NCBI RefSeq assembly: GCF_016107535.1
Contig: NZ_JABASQ010000003.1
Location: forward strand, 1 to 64,000
Source: Psychrobacter cibarius
Lineage (GTDB): Bacteria > Pseudomonadota > Gammaproteobacteria > Pseudomonadales > Moraxellaceae
Length of the DNA: 64,000 nt
Direction of reading: 5' to 3'
This document shows positions 18,215 through 27,062 of this stretch, piece after piece (the first letter of the stretch is position 1; each line of letters starts with the position of its first letter). Position numbers and translations under genes: made by a program. The notes under the pieces were generated by a model, which ran no database searches, was not told where the DNA came from, and saw only the letters and a list, made by a program, of their open reading frames with translations.

Positions 18215-19306
18215 GTGAGTATGACAACTTCTATAAATGCTAGCCCTCGTAAAATCATTCATATAGACATGGATGCTTTTTATGCCAGTGTGGAGCAGCG
18301 TGACTTTCCTGAACTGCGCGGTAAGCCATTGGTGGTTGGTGGCGATCCAAGTGGTCGCGGTGTGGTCGCGGCAGCCAGCTATGAGGTACGTAAATTTGGT
18401 GTACGCTCTGCCATGTCTTGTTATGAGGCGCGTAAACGTTGCCCAGAAGTCATTTTTGTAAGGCCACGTTTTGAGGTTTATCGCGCAGTTAGTAGCGATA
18501 TTCGTCAGATTATGTACCGCTTAACGCCACACGTTGAACCATTGTCTTTAGATGAGGCGTATCTCGATGTTACAGGGCTCCAAGTCCATAAAGGCTCAGC
18601 GACCTTGATGGCGAACTGGCTAAGGGCACAAATACTAGCGCATACTGGATTAACGGCCTCAGCAGGTGTGTCGTTTAACAAGATGCTGGCTAAAATTGCT
18701 TCTGATATCAATAAGCCCAATGGTACGGCCATTATCACGCCGGCGGACGCTGATGTTTTTATCAGTACGCTACCTATCGAGCGCTTTCATGGTATTGGTA
18801 AAGCCACTGCCAAGCGCTTACATGCAATGGGTATAAGTACTGGCGCGGATCTCAAGCGAATGCAAGCGGCTGTATTGGTGCAAGAGTTCGGCAAGCGTGG
18901 GCAGTTTTATCACGATATTGCCCATGGGCGTGATGAGCGTGCTGTCAAATCTGAGCGCGCGCATAAATCTGTGGGTTCTGAGACCACATTCAAAGACAAT
19001 CTAAGTAATAACCATGAATTACGTATACAAATTTACGAACAAAATGCTGATGCCTTTCATCAACTGCAACAAAAACAGCTGGTCGCCTATACCATTACTC
19101 TAAAAGTTAAATACGCAGACTTCACTCAAATCACCCGCTCACACACGCTATCGACTGCCTTTAACAGTGCTGATTCTGCCCATTATTGGTTGGACAAACT
19201 GTTTTTAGACATTCCTCGTGAGCTACCTATCCGCTTAGTCGGTGTTACTTTCTCTTCATTAGCACCTGCCGCCCAATTGTTGCCGCAGTTAAATTTGTTT
19301 GAATAA
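18215..19306 (+). CDS. dinB: DNA polymerase IV (Y-family)
   Basis: A 363-residue translesion polymerase of full length. The catalytic acids are in IIHIDMDAFYASVEQRD (near residues 14-30) and LSLDEAYLDVT (about 109-119). The steric gate region, YEVRKFGVRSAMS, and the helix-hairpin-helix part (IERFHGIGKATAKRLHAMGI) are present. The C-terminus ends in LLPQLNLF, which fits a beta-clamp binding tail (Q-x-x-L-F-like). The GTG at 18215 has AGG 7 nt upstream; ATG 18221 is an alternative. Confidence 0.96.
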   Translation: MSMTTSINASPRKIIHIDMDAFYASVEQRDFPELRGKPLVVGGDPSGRGVVAAASYEVRKFGVRSAMSCYEARKRCPEVIFVRPRFEVYRAVSSDIRQIMYRLTPHVEPLSLDEAYLDVTGLQVHKGSATLMANWLRAQILAHTGLTASAGVSFNKMLAKIASDINKPNGTAIITPADADVFISTLPIERFHGIGKATAKRLHAMGISTGADLKRMQAAVLVQEFGKRGQFYHDIAHGRDERAVKSERAHKSVGSETTFKDNLSNNHELRIQIYEQNADAFHQLQQKQLVAYTITLKVKYADFTQITRSHTLSTAFNSADSAHYWLDKLFLDIPRELPIRLVGVTFSSLAPAAQLLPQLNLFE

Positions 19307-19472
19307 CATACTGACGCTCATCGCTTTTATTAATTATTTATTCTAACAATTAATGCTTAGGCTATTTAATATACAAACCCTTTTGTGCGCATAAGTCCTT
19401 ACTAAACTGCCCTTTCATGACATGGTTTCTGCTACAATTACGCCAAAATTTACATTCATTTAAAGATTAATT

Positions 19473-20693
19473 ATGAACGATTTTCACACTATAGACTCTA
19501 CTACTGCCGCCTCAATTGATGCCGAAAAAAACAACAATGATTTGAATTATTTGAGCGTTGATGATTATGATTATGAGCTGCCAGACAGCCTGATTGCACG
19601 CTATCCTCTCTCACAGCGTTCTGCCTCAAAACTTTTGTATTTGCCCGCCAATAATCAAAAAGACTCTACGCTTGTAGAAGATCGCTTATTCACTGAGTTA
19701 CCTGAGTTATTAAATGAAGGTGATTTGATTGTATTTAATGATACAAAAGTGATGAAAGCACGCCTCTTCGGACAAAAGGATACTGGCGGTAAGCTTGAAG
19801 TATTGATTGAACGTTTGGTTGATATCTCAGATTTAGAGACAGCGACTTTATATGTAGAGGCTGAAAAATCTGTAGAAGCTGCAAATGACAAACCCGTGAA
19901 TCAAGAACATATTGCACTTTGCCATGTTAAAGCCAGTAAAGCGCTCAAACTTGGACAACACTTGCAGCTTGCTGACGGTCATATGAAGGCGGTGATGATT
20001 GGTCGTCAAGACAACTTATTTATTTTAGCGTTTGATGCGCCGATCTTGCCGCATTTAGAGCTTTATGGCGAACTACCTATTCCCCCCTACTTTGAACGCC
20101 ATGCGGATGAGACAGACAATACTCGTTATCAAACGGTTTTTCATGATCCAACCAAGCTTGCGAGTGTGGCTGCACCGACTGCAAGCTTACACTTTGATGA
20201 ATCGGTACTGAGCAAACTTGCGGCAAAAGGTATTCGTACGGCTTTTGTGACTTTACACGTTGGCGCTGGTACATTTGCGCCAGTAAAAACGGACAACCTG
20301 CTCAATCACACCATGCATAGTGAGTATGCACATTTACCACAAGCAACCGCTGAGCTCATCAATCAAACCCATGCGAATGGTAAACAAGTCATCGCTATTG
20401 GCACCACGGTCACACGCGTGCTCGAAACGGCGTATCAAAAAACAGCCGTTAACGGGCAGCCTCTCTCCAGCTGGTCTGGTGATACCGATATATTCATTTA
20501 CCCAGGGTTTAAGTTTGGTGTAATAGATCGACTGTTGACCAATTTCCATTTACCCAAATCAACGTTGTTAATGCTGGTGTCGGCATTTTCGGATAAAGAT
20601 GCCATTGAGCATGCTTATCAACATGCGATTAAAGAACACTATCGCTTCTTTAGTTATGGTGATGCAATGCTGCTCGATAGAAAGCGAGATTAA
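19473..20693 (+). CDS. queA: S-adenosylmethionine:tRNA ribosyltransferase-isomerase
   Basis: A 406-residue enzyme that transfers and rearranges the ribosyl group of SAM onto preQ1 in tRNA to make epoxyqueuosine. Family motifs are VDDYDYELPDSLIARYP, IVFNDTKVMKARLFG, ERHADETDNTRYQTVF, VGAGTFAPVKT and NFHLPKSTLLMLVSAF. It is longer than the E. coli enzyme (356) through an N-terminal extension of about 27 residues and an insert at about 120-145 (EAEKSVEAANDKPVNQEH). The tgt gene is not adjacent. A weak hairpin follows the stop. Confidence 0.96.
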   Translation: MNDFHTIDSTTAASIDAEKNNNDLNYLSVDDYDYELPDSLIARYPLSQRSASKLLYLPANNQKDSTLVEDRLFTELPELLNEGDLIVFNDTKVMKARLFGQKDTGGKLEVLIERLVDISDLETATLYVEAEKSVEAANDKPVNQEHIALCHVKASKALKLGQHLQLADGHMKAVMIGRQDNLFILAFDAPILPHLELYGELPIPPYFERHADETDNTRYQTVFHDPTKLASVAAPTASLHFDESVLSKLAAKGIRTAFVTLHVGAGTFAPVKTDNLLNHTMHSEYAHLPQATAELINQTHANGKQVIAIGTTVTRVLETAYQKTAVNGQPLSSWSGDTDIFIYPGFKFGVIDRLLTNFHLPKSTLLMLVSAFSDKDAIEHAYQHAIKEHYRFFSYGDAMLLDRKRD

Positions 20694-20804
20694 ACAATAC
20701 TCAAACATTTTTTGTATTGTCCACAACAGTTGTGAAATAAACTGGTAAACTAAATGGTATTTTGTTATAACAGCACAGATAACTTATATCTTAAAGGTCT
20801 GCAC

Positions 20805-22559
20805 ATGTCTTGTCATTTATCTCATCGGTTGACTACGGTACATCGCGCGGTCTCGATGGCACTACTTTGTTCCGTAGGCTATGCGGCTCTCGTATCGAGT
20901 GCACAAGCTGCAACGATTGGTAAGACTGTTGTCACCTCTGCCCAACATGAGCCGCTAGCTGCGAGCATTGTGGTCAGTGATATTCGAGCCGCTGACTTTT
21001 CAGCAAGTTTGGCAAACTCTACTATTTATCAGCAAATGGGCTTGGCCCAAACTGATTCGATGACCGTACGTTTTAAACCTACCTCAGCGACCAGCGGTGA
21101 AGTATTTATTACTACTTCACAACCTGTATCCACACCTTTTGCTGATGTGGTTTTAAACATAAATGATAAGGGTCAACGCAACGTCATTCCCAAGACATTG
21201 TTGATGCCGCTCAATAGCCGTCTGCCCATTGACACGCCTAAAAATATCGTTACTGGCGCAAAAAAACCGAATCTACCCAGTGTGTCCTCTAATACGGCTA
21301 AACCGTTGACCGTTAGAGAAGGTGCACCGCCGCCATTAACATTATCGCCCATGCTAGCGACTACTCACTCGTCAACGAGCGAGTTGGTGGCGTCTAAATT
21401 GCCAGCACCTAATATCCAAGCACCTACAACGACTCCTACCTCGCAAGGCAACAATCTTGCTTATGCGCCTAGCCGGCTAGATAATGGTCGTTTAAACAAC
21501 GTTAACAATACTCTTAACGCTAACGACAATGATCGTAATCCAACCAGTCGATTAGACAATGGTCGCTTGAGTGCAAATGGCAACGTTACCACAATAGGTA
21601 ACAGCAATATCAACCTCAATTCTGCTAAGAATGTAGCGAATGATACAGCCCTAGTCAATAACAAGACCATGCCAATAGATAATAGTCTATCAGCGACAGC
21701 TGTCACTGATAAACAGCTCGATATTTTGAATATCCAAGTCACTCGCCAGATACAGCCGAGTAGCAAATCAGAAGCTGGCATGATGGCCGCTTCTCCTATT
21801 ATGCCAACGCCGAGTGAAAACAAAGCGAGTACACCAAATGCCAGTCTTGATACCAGCAATACAGCTGTCGCCACTGTCCCATCTAGTGTCACCAACAACG
21901 CCTCTATCAGTACGGCAGCCAGCACTACTACTGCGTCCCAATATCAAGTACAGCGCAACGACAGTCTATGGGTTATTGCACAGCAAATTGCGCAAGAAAA
22001 TGACTTAGACATTCAAACAGTAATGAAGCAGATTCAGACACAAAACCCTGATGCCTTTATTAATAAAGACGCGGGTCAACTCAAAGCGGATGCCAAGCTT
22101 AGCTTACCCAGTTACGATGTTGTACCATCACAACAAAAACTAGAAGCGGCTATTAAAGCGCAAAGACAATATAGCCGCAGAGCAAACTCACCTGTGGTAA
22201 AAAAGGCTGCAAAAGCACCCTCTAAAAAACCGTCTGAAACAAATCAAGTCGCTAAACAGCGTAAAAAACCCATGATTACTAAAACACAAACGCTGCCAAA
22301 AGCACAATTTTCAGTGCTCGCACCTGGTCGTAATGGCAACGCAGATGGCACCCAAGCAACATCAGCAGCGGCAACAGGTAATGGTCTCAGCACAGATATA
22401 TTAGCTACGCTCAAGGCCTCAAGACAAAGTACGGCAGCTCAAGCTCAGCAACTGTCAAAAACCAGCAATGCACTTGATAGCTATACAAGAAAAATTCAAT
22501 TACAAAACCAAAAACTGGCTGAGCTCCAAGCTCGTCTCAAAAAACTACGCAATCAATAA
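20805..22559 (+). CDS. fimV: FimV-like protein, periplasmic half (LysM)
   Basis: This matches the N-terminal, periplasmic part of FimV/HubP, a polar organiser needed for type IV pilus and type II secretion function. The start at 20805 is chosen (AAAGG 7 nt upstream); an ATG at 20754 would add 17 residues before the signal peptide. A long signal peptide ends at SSAQAATIG. The FimV N-terminal domain (about 40-140) is followed by a long low-complexity linker (with SRLDNGRL twice), a LysM domain (YQVQRNDSLWVIAQQIA, about 400-460), a basic linker and a C-terminal coiled coil (QNQKLAELQARLKKLRNQ). The protein stops just where FimV normally has its membrane helix. Confidence 0.88.
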   Translation: MSCHLSHRLTTVHRAVSMALLCSVGYAALVSSAQAATIGKTVVTSAQHEPLAASIVVSDIRAADFSASLANSTIYQQMGLAQTDSMTVRFKPTSATSGEVFITTSQPVSTPFADVVLNINDKGQRNVIPKTLLMPLNSRLPIDTPKNIVTGAKKPNLPSVSSNTAKPLTVREGAPPPLTLSPMLATTHSSTSELVASKLPAPNIQAPTTTPTSQGNNLAYAPSRLDNGRLNNVNNTLNANDNDRNPTSRLDNGRLSANGNVTTIGNSNINLNSAKNVANDTALVNNKTMPIDNSLSATAVTDKQLDILNIQVTRQIQPSSKSEAGMMAASPIMPTPSENKASTPNASLDTSNTAVATVPSSVTNNASISTAASTTTASQYQVQRNDSLWVIAQQIAQENDLDIQTVMKQIQTQNPDAFINKDAGQLKADAKLSLPSYDVVPSQQKLEAAIKAQRQYSRRANSPVVKKAAKAPSKKPSETNQVAKQRKKPMITKTQTLPKAQFSVLAPGRNGNADGTQATSAAATGNGLSTDILATLKASRQSTAAQAQQLSKTSNALDSYTRKIQLQNQKLAELQARLKKLRNQ

Positions 22560-22610
22560 TTGCCTAACTGATCAACGCAGTGTGCTGTGATCATAGGCGT
22601 GGGAGTAACT

Positions 22611-24239
22611 ATGGACAATATGCTATATATCATCGCCGGATTGGTACTTATTCTAATAGTAGCCGGTTTACTATTGTACAAAAAGAAAGCGCAAAAGCCC
22701 TCAGCGCAGCCGGGAATGAGTACCACTACGCCAGCTCCGATGCCAAAAACGGATCACAAAACTCCTGCCCAAAGCCACAAAGATGATGACAATAAATTTG
22801 ATCATATTACGATTGCCCAGCGCTTCATGGATCAGCAGCGTTATGACAAAGCCATTGAAACCCTCAGTCGCGGCCTAAGCGAAAAACCGAATGATGGTCA
22901 ATTGTCTGTTAAATTACTCAGTATATACGCGACTATTAATCAGCCAGAGAACTTTAACAAAGTTTATGATGCCATCAAGACGCAAAGCGAACCAAAAAGT
23001 CTTGCGCTAGCTGATGAGTTAAAAACTTTATTTTCAGAAGAGCAGAATCAAGTCGCAGCAAAAGAGGCACCCGTAGAAGATAATAGCCATTTTGAAAGCA
23101 TAGATTTTGACTTACCGATTAATCAAATCGATAGTAAGAACGCGCTATCTGATCAGCCAGTAACCTCTGAAGACAACCGTAGTACGCTGATAGATGACAG
23201 CATGTCTAATTCGGCAGTAACAAACACATCTTATGAGTCCAGTCTTACTAGCGACAATGTAGAAGATAACTTTGATCTTACGCTGAGTGATTTAGAGAGT
23301 AATATTAGCGCATCTGAGGCGACTGATACGGCGCCAGTCACTTCATCATTAGAGATGACAGATGATGAAAGCCTGAACACTGCCAATATCGACAGAACTG
23401 ATAATGATGTCGCGGTGTCCGCAGAAGATAATGATCTTAGTGATCTTAGTGATTTTGACTTCAGCTTTGATTCATCTGAAGAAACTGATGCGCAGGCAAC
23501 GGATTCTGTCATTCCAGACCGCCCTGATAGTATCAACGATGAAATGACGCTAGAAGATGACGCGTTCATTTTAGACTTTGATGATCTAGCAACTGATGTC
23601 GATAAAGGTGTTGACGAAACTGCTGAAGCATTGTCTATCAACACTGTCCAGAATGACGAAGAAAATGATTTCACTTTGTCTTTAGACAGTCTCGATGCGC
23701 CAAACAACATAGAAACATTAACAGAAAGCGAAGCGCCTGTACTTGAAGAGAATAGTGATACTGATAACTTCATTATTGAAGAAGATCGTTTCGAAACTGA
23801 GAGCTTTGAGACTGAAAGCTTTGAAAATATTAATCTCGAAGCACAAGCGCTTGATAATAATGATTCAGAATATACTCTTGCTGAAGAATCTAGTGTAACA
23901 CCGACAGCCCCGTTGCTATTCGATGATAACTCTTTATTAGACAATGAATTCGATACTCACTCTTCAACAGCACTCAGCCCAGTTGCTCCAATTGAGGACG
24001 AGTCTACCCTTACCGCCGAAGATGCTGCTGAAACAGCAGAAGACTTTTCCTCGCGCTTTGCAGCCGACTTTGACTTTGTCAAATCATTAGATAGCACCCA
24101 AGTTACGCTAGATTTGGCAGGCCAATATTTACAATTGGGTGAATACGACAGTGCCAAACGCTTATTGAATGAGGTATTAATTCAGGGCACTAGTGAGCAA
24201 CAGAACCAAGCAAAAGTATTACTAGATCGTACTGCGTAA
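22611..24239 (+). CDS. FimV-like protein, membrane and cytoplasmic half
   Basis: A 542-residue protein starting at 22611 with GGAG 5 nt upstream. A single membrane helix (LYIIAGLVLILIVAGLLLY) at the N-terminus is followed by a TPR-like segment (FMDQQRYDKAIETLSRGLSEKPNDGQLSVKLLSIYA). Then comes about 330 residues of very acidic low-complexity sequence and the FimV C-terminal domain (LDLAGQYLQLGEYDSAKRLLNEVL). It follows the LysM gene in the same reading frame, separated by TAA and TGA stops. Together the two reproduce the domain order of one FimV. A strong terminator follows. Confidence 0.88.
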   Translation: MDNMLYIIAGLVLILIVAGLLLYKKKAQKPSAQPGMSTTTPAPMPKTDHKTPAQSHKDDDNKFDHITIAQRFMDQQRYDKAIETLSRGLSEKPNDGQLSVKLLSIYATINQPENFNKVYDAIKTQSEPKSLALADELKTLFSEEQNQVAAKEAPVEDNSHFESIDFDLPINQIDSKNALSDQPVTSEDNRSTLIDDSMSNSAVTNTSYESSLTSDNVEDNFDLTLSDLESNISASEATDTAPVTSSLEMTDDESLNTANIDRTDNDVAVSAEDNDLSDLSDFDFSFDSSEETDAQATDSVIPDRPDSINDEMTLEDDAFILDFDDLATDVDKGVDETAEALSINTVQNDEENDFTLSLDSLDAPNNIETLTESEAPVLEENSDTDNFIIEEDRFETESFETESFENINLEAQALDNNDSEYTLAEESSVTPTAPLLFDDNSLLDNEFDTHSSTALSPVAPIEDESTLTAEDAAETAEDFSSRFAADFDFVKSLDSTQVTLDLAGQYLQLGEYDSAKRLLNEVLIQGTSEQQNQAKVLLDRTA

Positions 24240-24259
24240 AAGCCCCATCGTTCTTTGGT

Positions 24260-24303
24260 CAGCAAGTATTCTATAACACTAAGAATACTTGCTGATTTTT
24301 TTT
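24260..24303 (+). terminator. Strong rho-independent terminator after the fimV pair
   Basis: CAGCAAGTATTCT (24260-24272) pairs with AGAATACTTGCTG (24282-24294), a 13-bp stem, followed by a run of T residues. Confidence 0.9.
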
Positions 24304-24401
24304 GCATTTAACCTTTATACTATTTATTATTACTGAGCGCTATTAGCATCCAACCTTAAACTCTCTTTTTTATCACATACTTCTTTATTACGGCTCATAC
24401 T

Positions 24402-25502
24402 ATGCCATTTTCTGCTATGACAAATACATTATCCAATCCTGTCAAAATCATTTATGCTGGCGGTACTTTTGGTAGCTATGGACGACCCTTAGCACCGTTA
24501 TCAGCAGAAGCATTCTTACCGACTTTACAAAAGCTATTGACTGACCAAGATAACGCTAACCACTTGCCTCAAATCTCATGGCTGGATAACACCTTAATTA
24601 AAGACAGTAGCCAACTTACCCCTAACGACTTTGTACATTTTTATCAGCTTTTGCTAGCAGCCTATGCACAAGGCGACAGGCGTTTTGTGCTCATCACTGG
24701 TACAGATACTTTGAGTTATTTGGGTGCGTTTTTAGCAGAAGCGTTTGCTGGCAGTGATATTTGTATAGTCGTCACTGGTAGTATGCGCCCACTGTTAGAC
24801 AGCGAGGTGATACATTCCTATGATATCGATGACCATAGCGACGCATGGGATAACCTCAGCGATTCACTAAAACTGGCTGCTGCTGGTGAGTCGGGTGTGA
24901 AGATTGCTTTTGGCGGTGAGTCTTGGCCTGCGCAAACGGTACAAAAAATTCATAGCCATGATTTGATGGCATTTGCGGGTCACTCCAGAGCCTCCTATCC
25001 TGCCAATAGTTATATCAAAAAATTACCGGATACCCGTCGCCAGCATTGGCTCGATGATCAGCAAGCAATGATTAACCATATCGAATCTCGAGCTGAGCAA
25101 GCACGCATTCATGCTTTATATTGCTTGCCAAACGACACTGAGGTAATGACTAGCCAGCTACAGGCGTTATTATCACAGCCGCCATGTGGCATTATTCTAT
25201 TAGGATTTGGCGCAGGTAATGTTCCTTATTCACAAGCGCTAGCAGAGGCACTAGAGCTTGCTTATAAAAATGGCCACATGGTGATATGCGCTAGCCAGTC
25301 TCCATTTGGCGGTGTCAGTGACAGCTATGCGGCTGGTAGTTGGCAATATGAGTATCATGTGATTGCTGGCGGACGCTTAACGATTCCTGCTATCTATGCA
25401 CGATTATTATGGCTATTGCTGCGTTATGACAATCCCACTCGGCGCAGACAGCGTTGGTTGAACAATGTCAATCAGGCGGGCACCACTATTAAGAAACGTT
25501 AG
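24402..25502 (+). CDS. Asparaginase/glutaminase-family protein
   Basis: A 366-residue member of the asparaginase fold. The nucleophile Thr motif is YAGGTFGSYG (about residues 18-27), and the second Thr-Asp pair is VLITGTDTLSYLGAFLAEAF. VTGSMRPL and the VICASQSPFGGV region near the C-terminus also fit. There is no signal peptide, so it is the cytoplasmic (type I) kind. ATG 24402 and ATG 24417 are both possible; neither has a clear ribosome site. Substrate (Asn or another amide) is not shown by the sequence. Confidence 0.88.
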   Translation: MPFSAMTNTLSNPVKIIYAGGTFGSYGRPLAPLSAEAFLPTLQKLLTDQDNANHLPQISWLDNTLIKDSSQLTPNDFVHFYQLLLAAYAQGDRRFVLITGTDTLSYLGAFLAEAFAGSDICIVVTGSMRPLLDSEVIHSYDIDDHSDAWDNLSDSLKLAAAGESGVKIAFGGESWPAQTVQKIHSHDLMAFAGHSRASYPANSYIKKLPDTRRQHWLDDQQAMINHIESRAEQARIHALYCLPNDTEVMTSQLQALLSQPPCGIILLGFGAGNVPYSQALAEALELAYKNGHMVICASQSPFGGVSDSYAAGSWQYEYHVIAGGRLTIPAIYARLLWLLLRYDNPTRRRQRWLNNVNQAGTTIKKR

Positions 25503-25560
25503 ACTATCGTTAAATATATTTACTTTATAAGCGCCAATACGAAAATATTCAATACCAATC

Positions 25561-25590
25561 ATGTCCGAGATTAACATGTCCGAGATTAAC
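25561..25590 (+). repeat. Tandem 15-bp duplication at the truA start
   Basis: Two perfect adjacent copies of ATGTCCGAGATTAAC (25561-25575 and 25576-25590). The second ATG has GAG 6 nt upstream from the first copy. Confidence 0.95.
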
Positions 25591-26415
25591 AGCAGCAACG
25601 CTGAAACGCCCACAACCTATACATTAGCCATTGCAATTGAGTTCTTGGGCACGCGCTATCATGGCTGGCAGCGACAACGAGAAGTATTAGGCGTACAAGA
25701 AGCGTTAGAAACCGCTATCGGTAAAGTCGCAAATGAGGCGGTAGAAGTCGTCGCGGCTGGTCGTACCGATGCAAGCGTCCATGCCAGTAATATGATTGCC
25801 CACTTTACGACACGTGCCTATCGTCCTACTCATAACTGGCTGCGCGGAGTAAACAGTCTATTGCCTGATGATATCGCCCTGCGCTGGATTCAACCAATGC
25901 CTGACGACTTTCATGCGCGTTTTGGTGCCATTGCCCGTCGCTATCGCTACATCACGCTGAATCAAGCACAGCGCCCTGCTATTTTGAATCACCAAGTCAC
26001 TCACATCTATGAACCGCTCGATTTAGCAGCGATGCAACTGGCGGCGGCTGAGATCGTCGGTACTCACGATTTTAGTAGCTACCGCGCCGCTGCTTGCCAG
26101 TCTAATCAACCGGTACGCTCAGTCAGTCACGCAAGACTCTTTGCCCATGGTCAGTTTATCGTTTTTGATATTCAAGCAGATGGATTTTTGCATCATATGG
26201 TTCGTAACTTAATGGGCACCTTGTATGCCATCGGTCGCCACGAGTTGCAGCCGGAAGCCTTTTTAGATATTTTAGCCAAAAAAGATCGTACTATCGCACC
26301 GCCTACTGCCTCTGGTGATGGTCTATATTTTATCAATGCTTACTATCCTGAGCATTTTCAACAACGACTGCCAAATGCTCCTTTAACCCCCATTTGGCTA
26401 AATTTACCTGACTAA
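25561..26415 (+). CDS. truA: tRNA pseudouridine(38-40) synthase TruA
   Basis: A 284-residue enzyme that makes pseudouridine at positions 38-40 of many tRNAs. The catalytic Asp is in AAGRTDASVHAS (about 64). Also seen are YRYITLNQ, HDFSSYRAAACQS and FLHHMVRNLMGTLYAIG. The first 30 bases are an exact tandem repeat of ATGTCCGAGATTAAC, so there are two in-frame ATG codons; conserved sequence begins only at about residue 21 (YTLAIAIEFLGTRYHGWQRQ). No firm terminator before infA. Confidence 0.96.
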   Translation: MSEINMSEINSSNAETPTTYTLAIAIEFLGTRYHGWQRQREVLGVQEALETAIGKVANEAVEVVAAGRTDASVHASNMIAHFTTRAYRPTHNWLRGVNSLLPDDIALRWIQPMPDDFHARFGAIARRYRYITLNQAQRPAILNHQVTHIYEPLDLAAMQLAAAEIVGTHDFSSYRAAACQSNQPVRSVSHARLFAHGQFIVFDIQADGFLHHMVRNLMGTLYAIGRHELQPEAFLDILAKKDRTIAPPTASGDGLYFINAYYPEHFQQRLPNAPLTPIWLNLPD

Positions 26416-26475
26416 ATAAATAGGAGTTGGCATACATAACGATTACAGGCTGTCAAGTAAAAACCTAGTGCTGTA

Positions 26476-26504
26476 TTGCTTTAATCCGCTAACTTACGTA
26501 TAAT
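26476..26504 (+). promoter_or_regulatory. Sigma-70 promoter of infA
   Basis: TTGCTT (26476-26481) and TATAAT (26499-26504) have the ideal 17-bp spacing, 32 bp before the infA ATG. Confidence 0.75.
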
Positions 26505-26536
26505 ATGGGCTTATTTTTAATTGATTGATACCAACT

Positions 26537-26758
26537 ATGGCAAAAGACGATATTATTGAATTTGAAGGCGAAGTCATTGACACCCTTCCGAATACCCTGT
26601 TTAGAGTTCGTTTAGAAAACGGACACGAAATCATTGCTCACATCTCAGGTAAGATGCGTAAGCATTATATCCGTATCTTGACAGGTGATAAAGTTAAGGT
26701 CGAAATGACACCTTATGACCTATCAAAAGGTCGTATTACTTATCGTGGCAAAAACTAA
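26537..26758 (+). CDS. infA: Translation initiation factor IF-1
   Basis: A 73-residue S1/OB-fold protein almost identical in style to all bacterial IF-1 ([49 protein letters not shown]). It binds the ribosomal A site during initiation. The ATG at 26537 gives the standard length; a TTG at 26525 would only add four residues. The leader is about 25 nt and no strong Shine-Dalgarno is seen, as is common for this gene. Confidence 0.98.
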   Translation: MAKDDIIEFEGEVIDTLPNTLFRVRLENGHEIIAHISGKMRKHYIRILTGDKVKVEMTPYDLSKGRITYRGKN

Positions 26759-27062
26759 TTTCTTATAAACTAAAATGGTTATAAAAGCATTTATATAAAT
26801 ACAGCTGGTTGCTAAATGGCTTCTTTTCGCTGATAGCTGATATAGACGCTTGGGTGGTTTAACTGATAATAATAATGAAAATGCTAACCTGCTCATTATT
26901 GCCTATCAATATTTTAGTGATTCAGTCTTAGTTATTTGTTTTTATCATAAAAAATACCGCTAAATTTCAGCGGTATTTTTTTGTCTAAATTTTATGAGTT
27001 GACTTACTTTCAAATTTTTAAATCATGATTAATAAGTAGCATGATTAAGAAATAGTGAGGCA
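26759..27062. other. 304-bp convergent gap after infA
   Basis: It lies between convergent infA and the L,D-transpeptidase gene. The only structure seen is the shared terminator at 26949-26982. Confidence 0.5.
26949..26982. terminator. Bidirectional rho-independent terminator
   Basis: TACCGCT (26955-26961) and AGCGGTA (26969-26975) with an A-run before and a T-run after, so it can act for infA (+) and the L,D-transpeptidase gene (-). Confidence 0.85.

Noticed and set aside
20700-20728. ACAATAC/GTATTGT hairpin as queA terminator
   Set aside because: The T-run lies in the loop, not after the stem.
21461-21925. 154-residue open frame antisense to the LysM FimV half
   Set aside because: Leu/Val-rich shadow of the low-complexity linker; not a real membrane protein.
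23231-23944. 237-residue open frame antisense to the acidic FimV half
   Set aside because: It is Ser-rich mirror of the Glu/Asp-rich coding strand; no ribosome site or family features.
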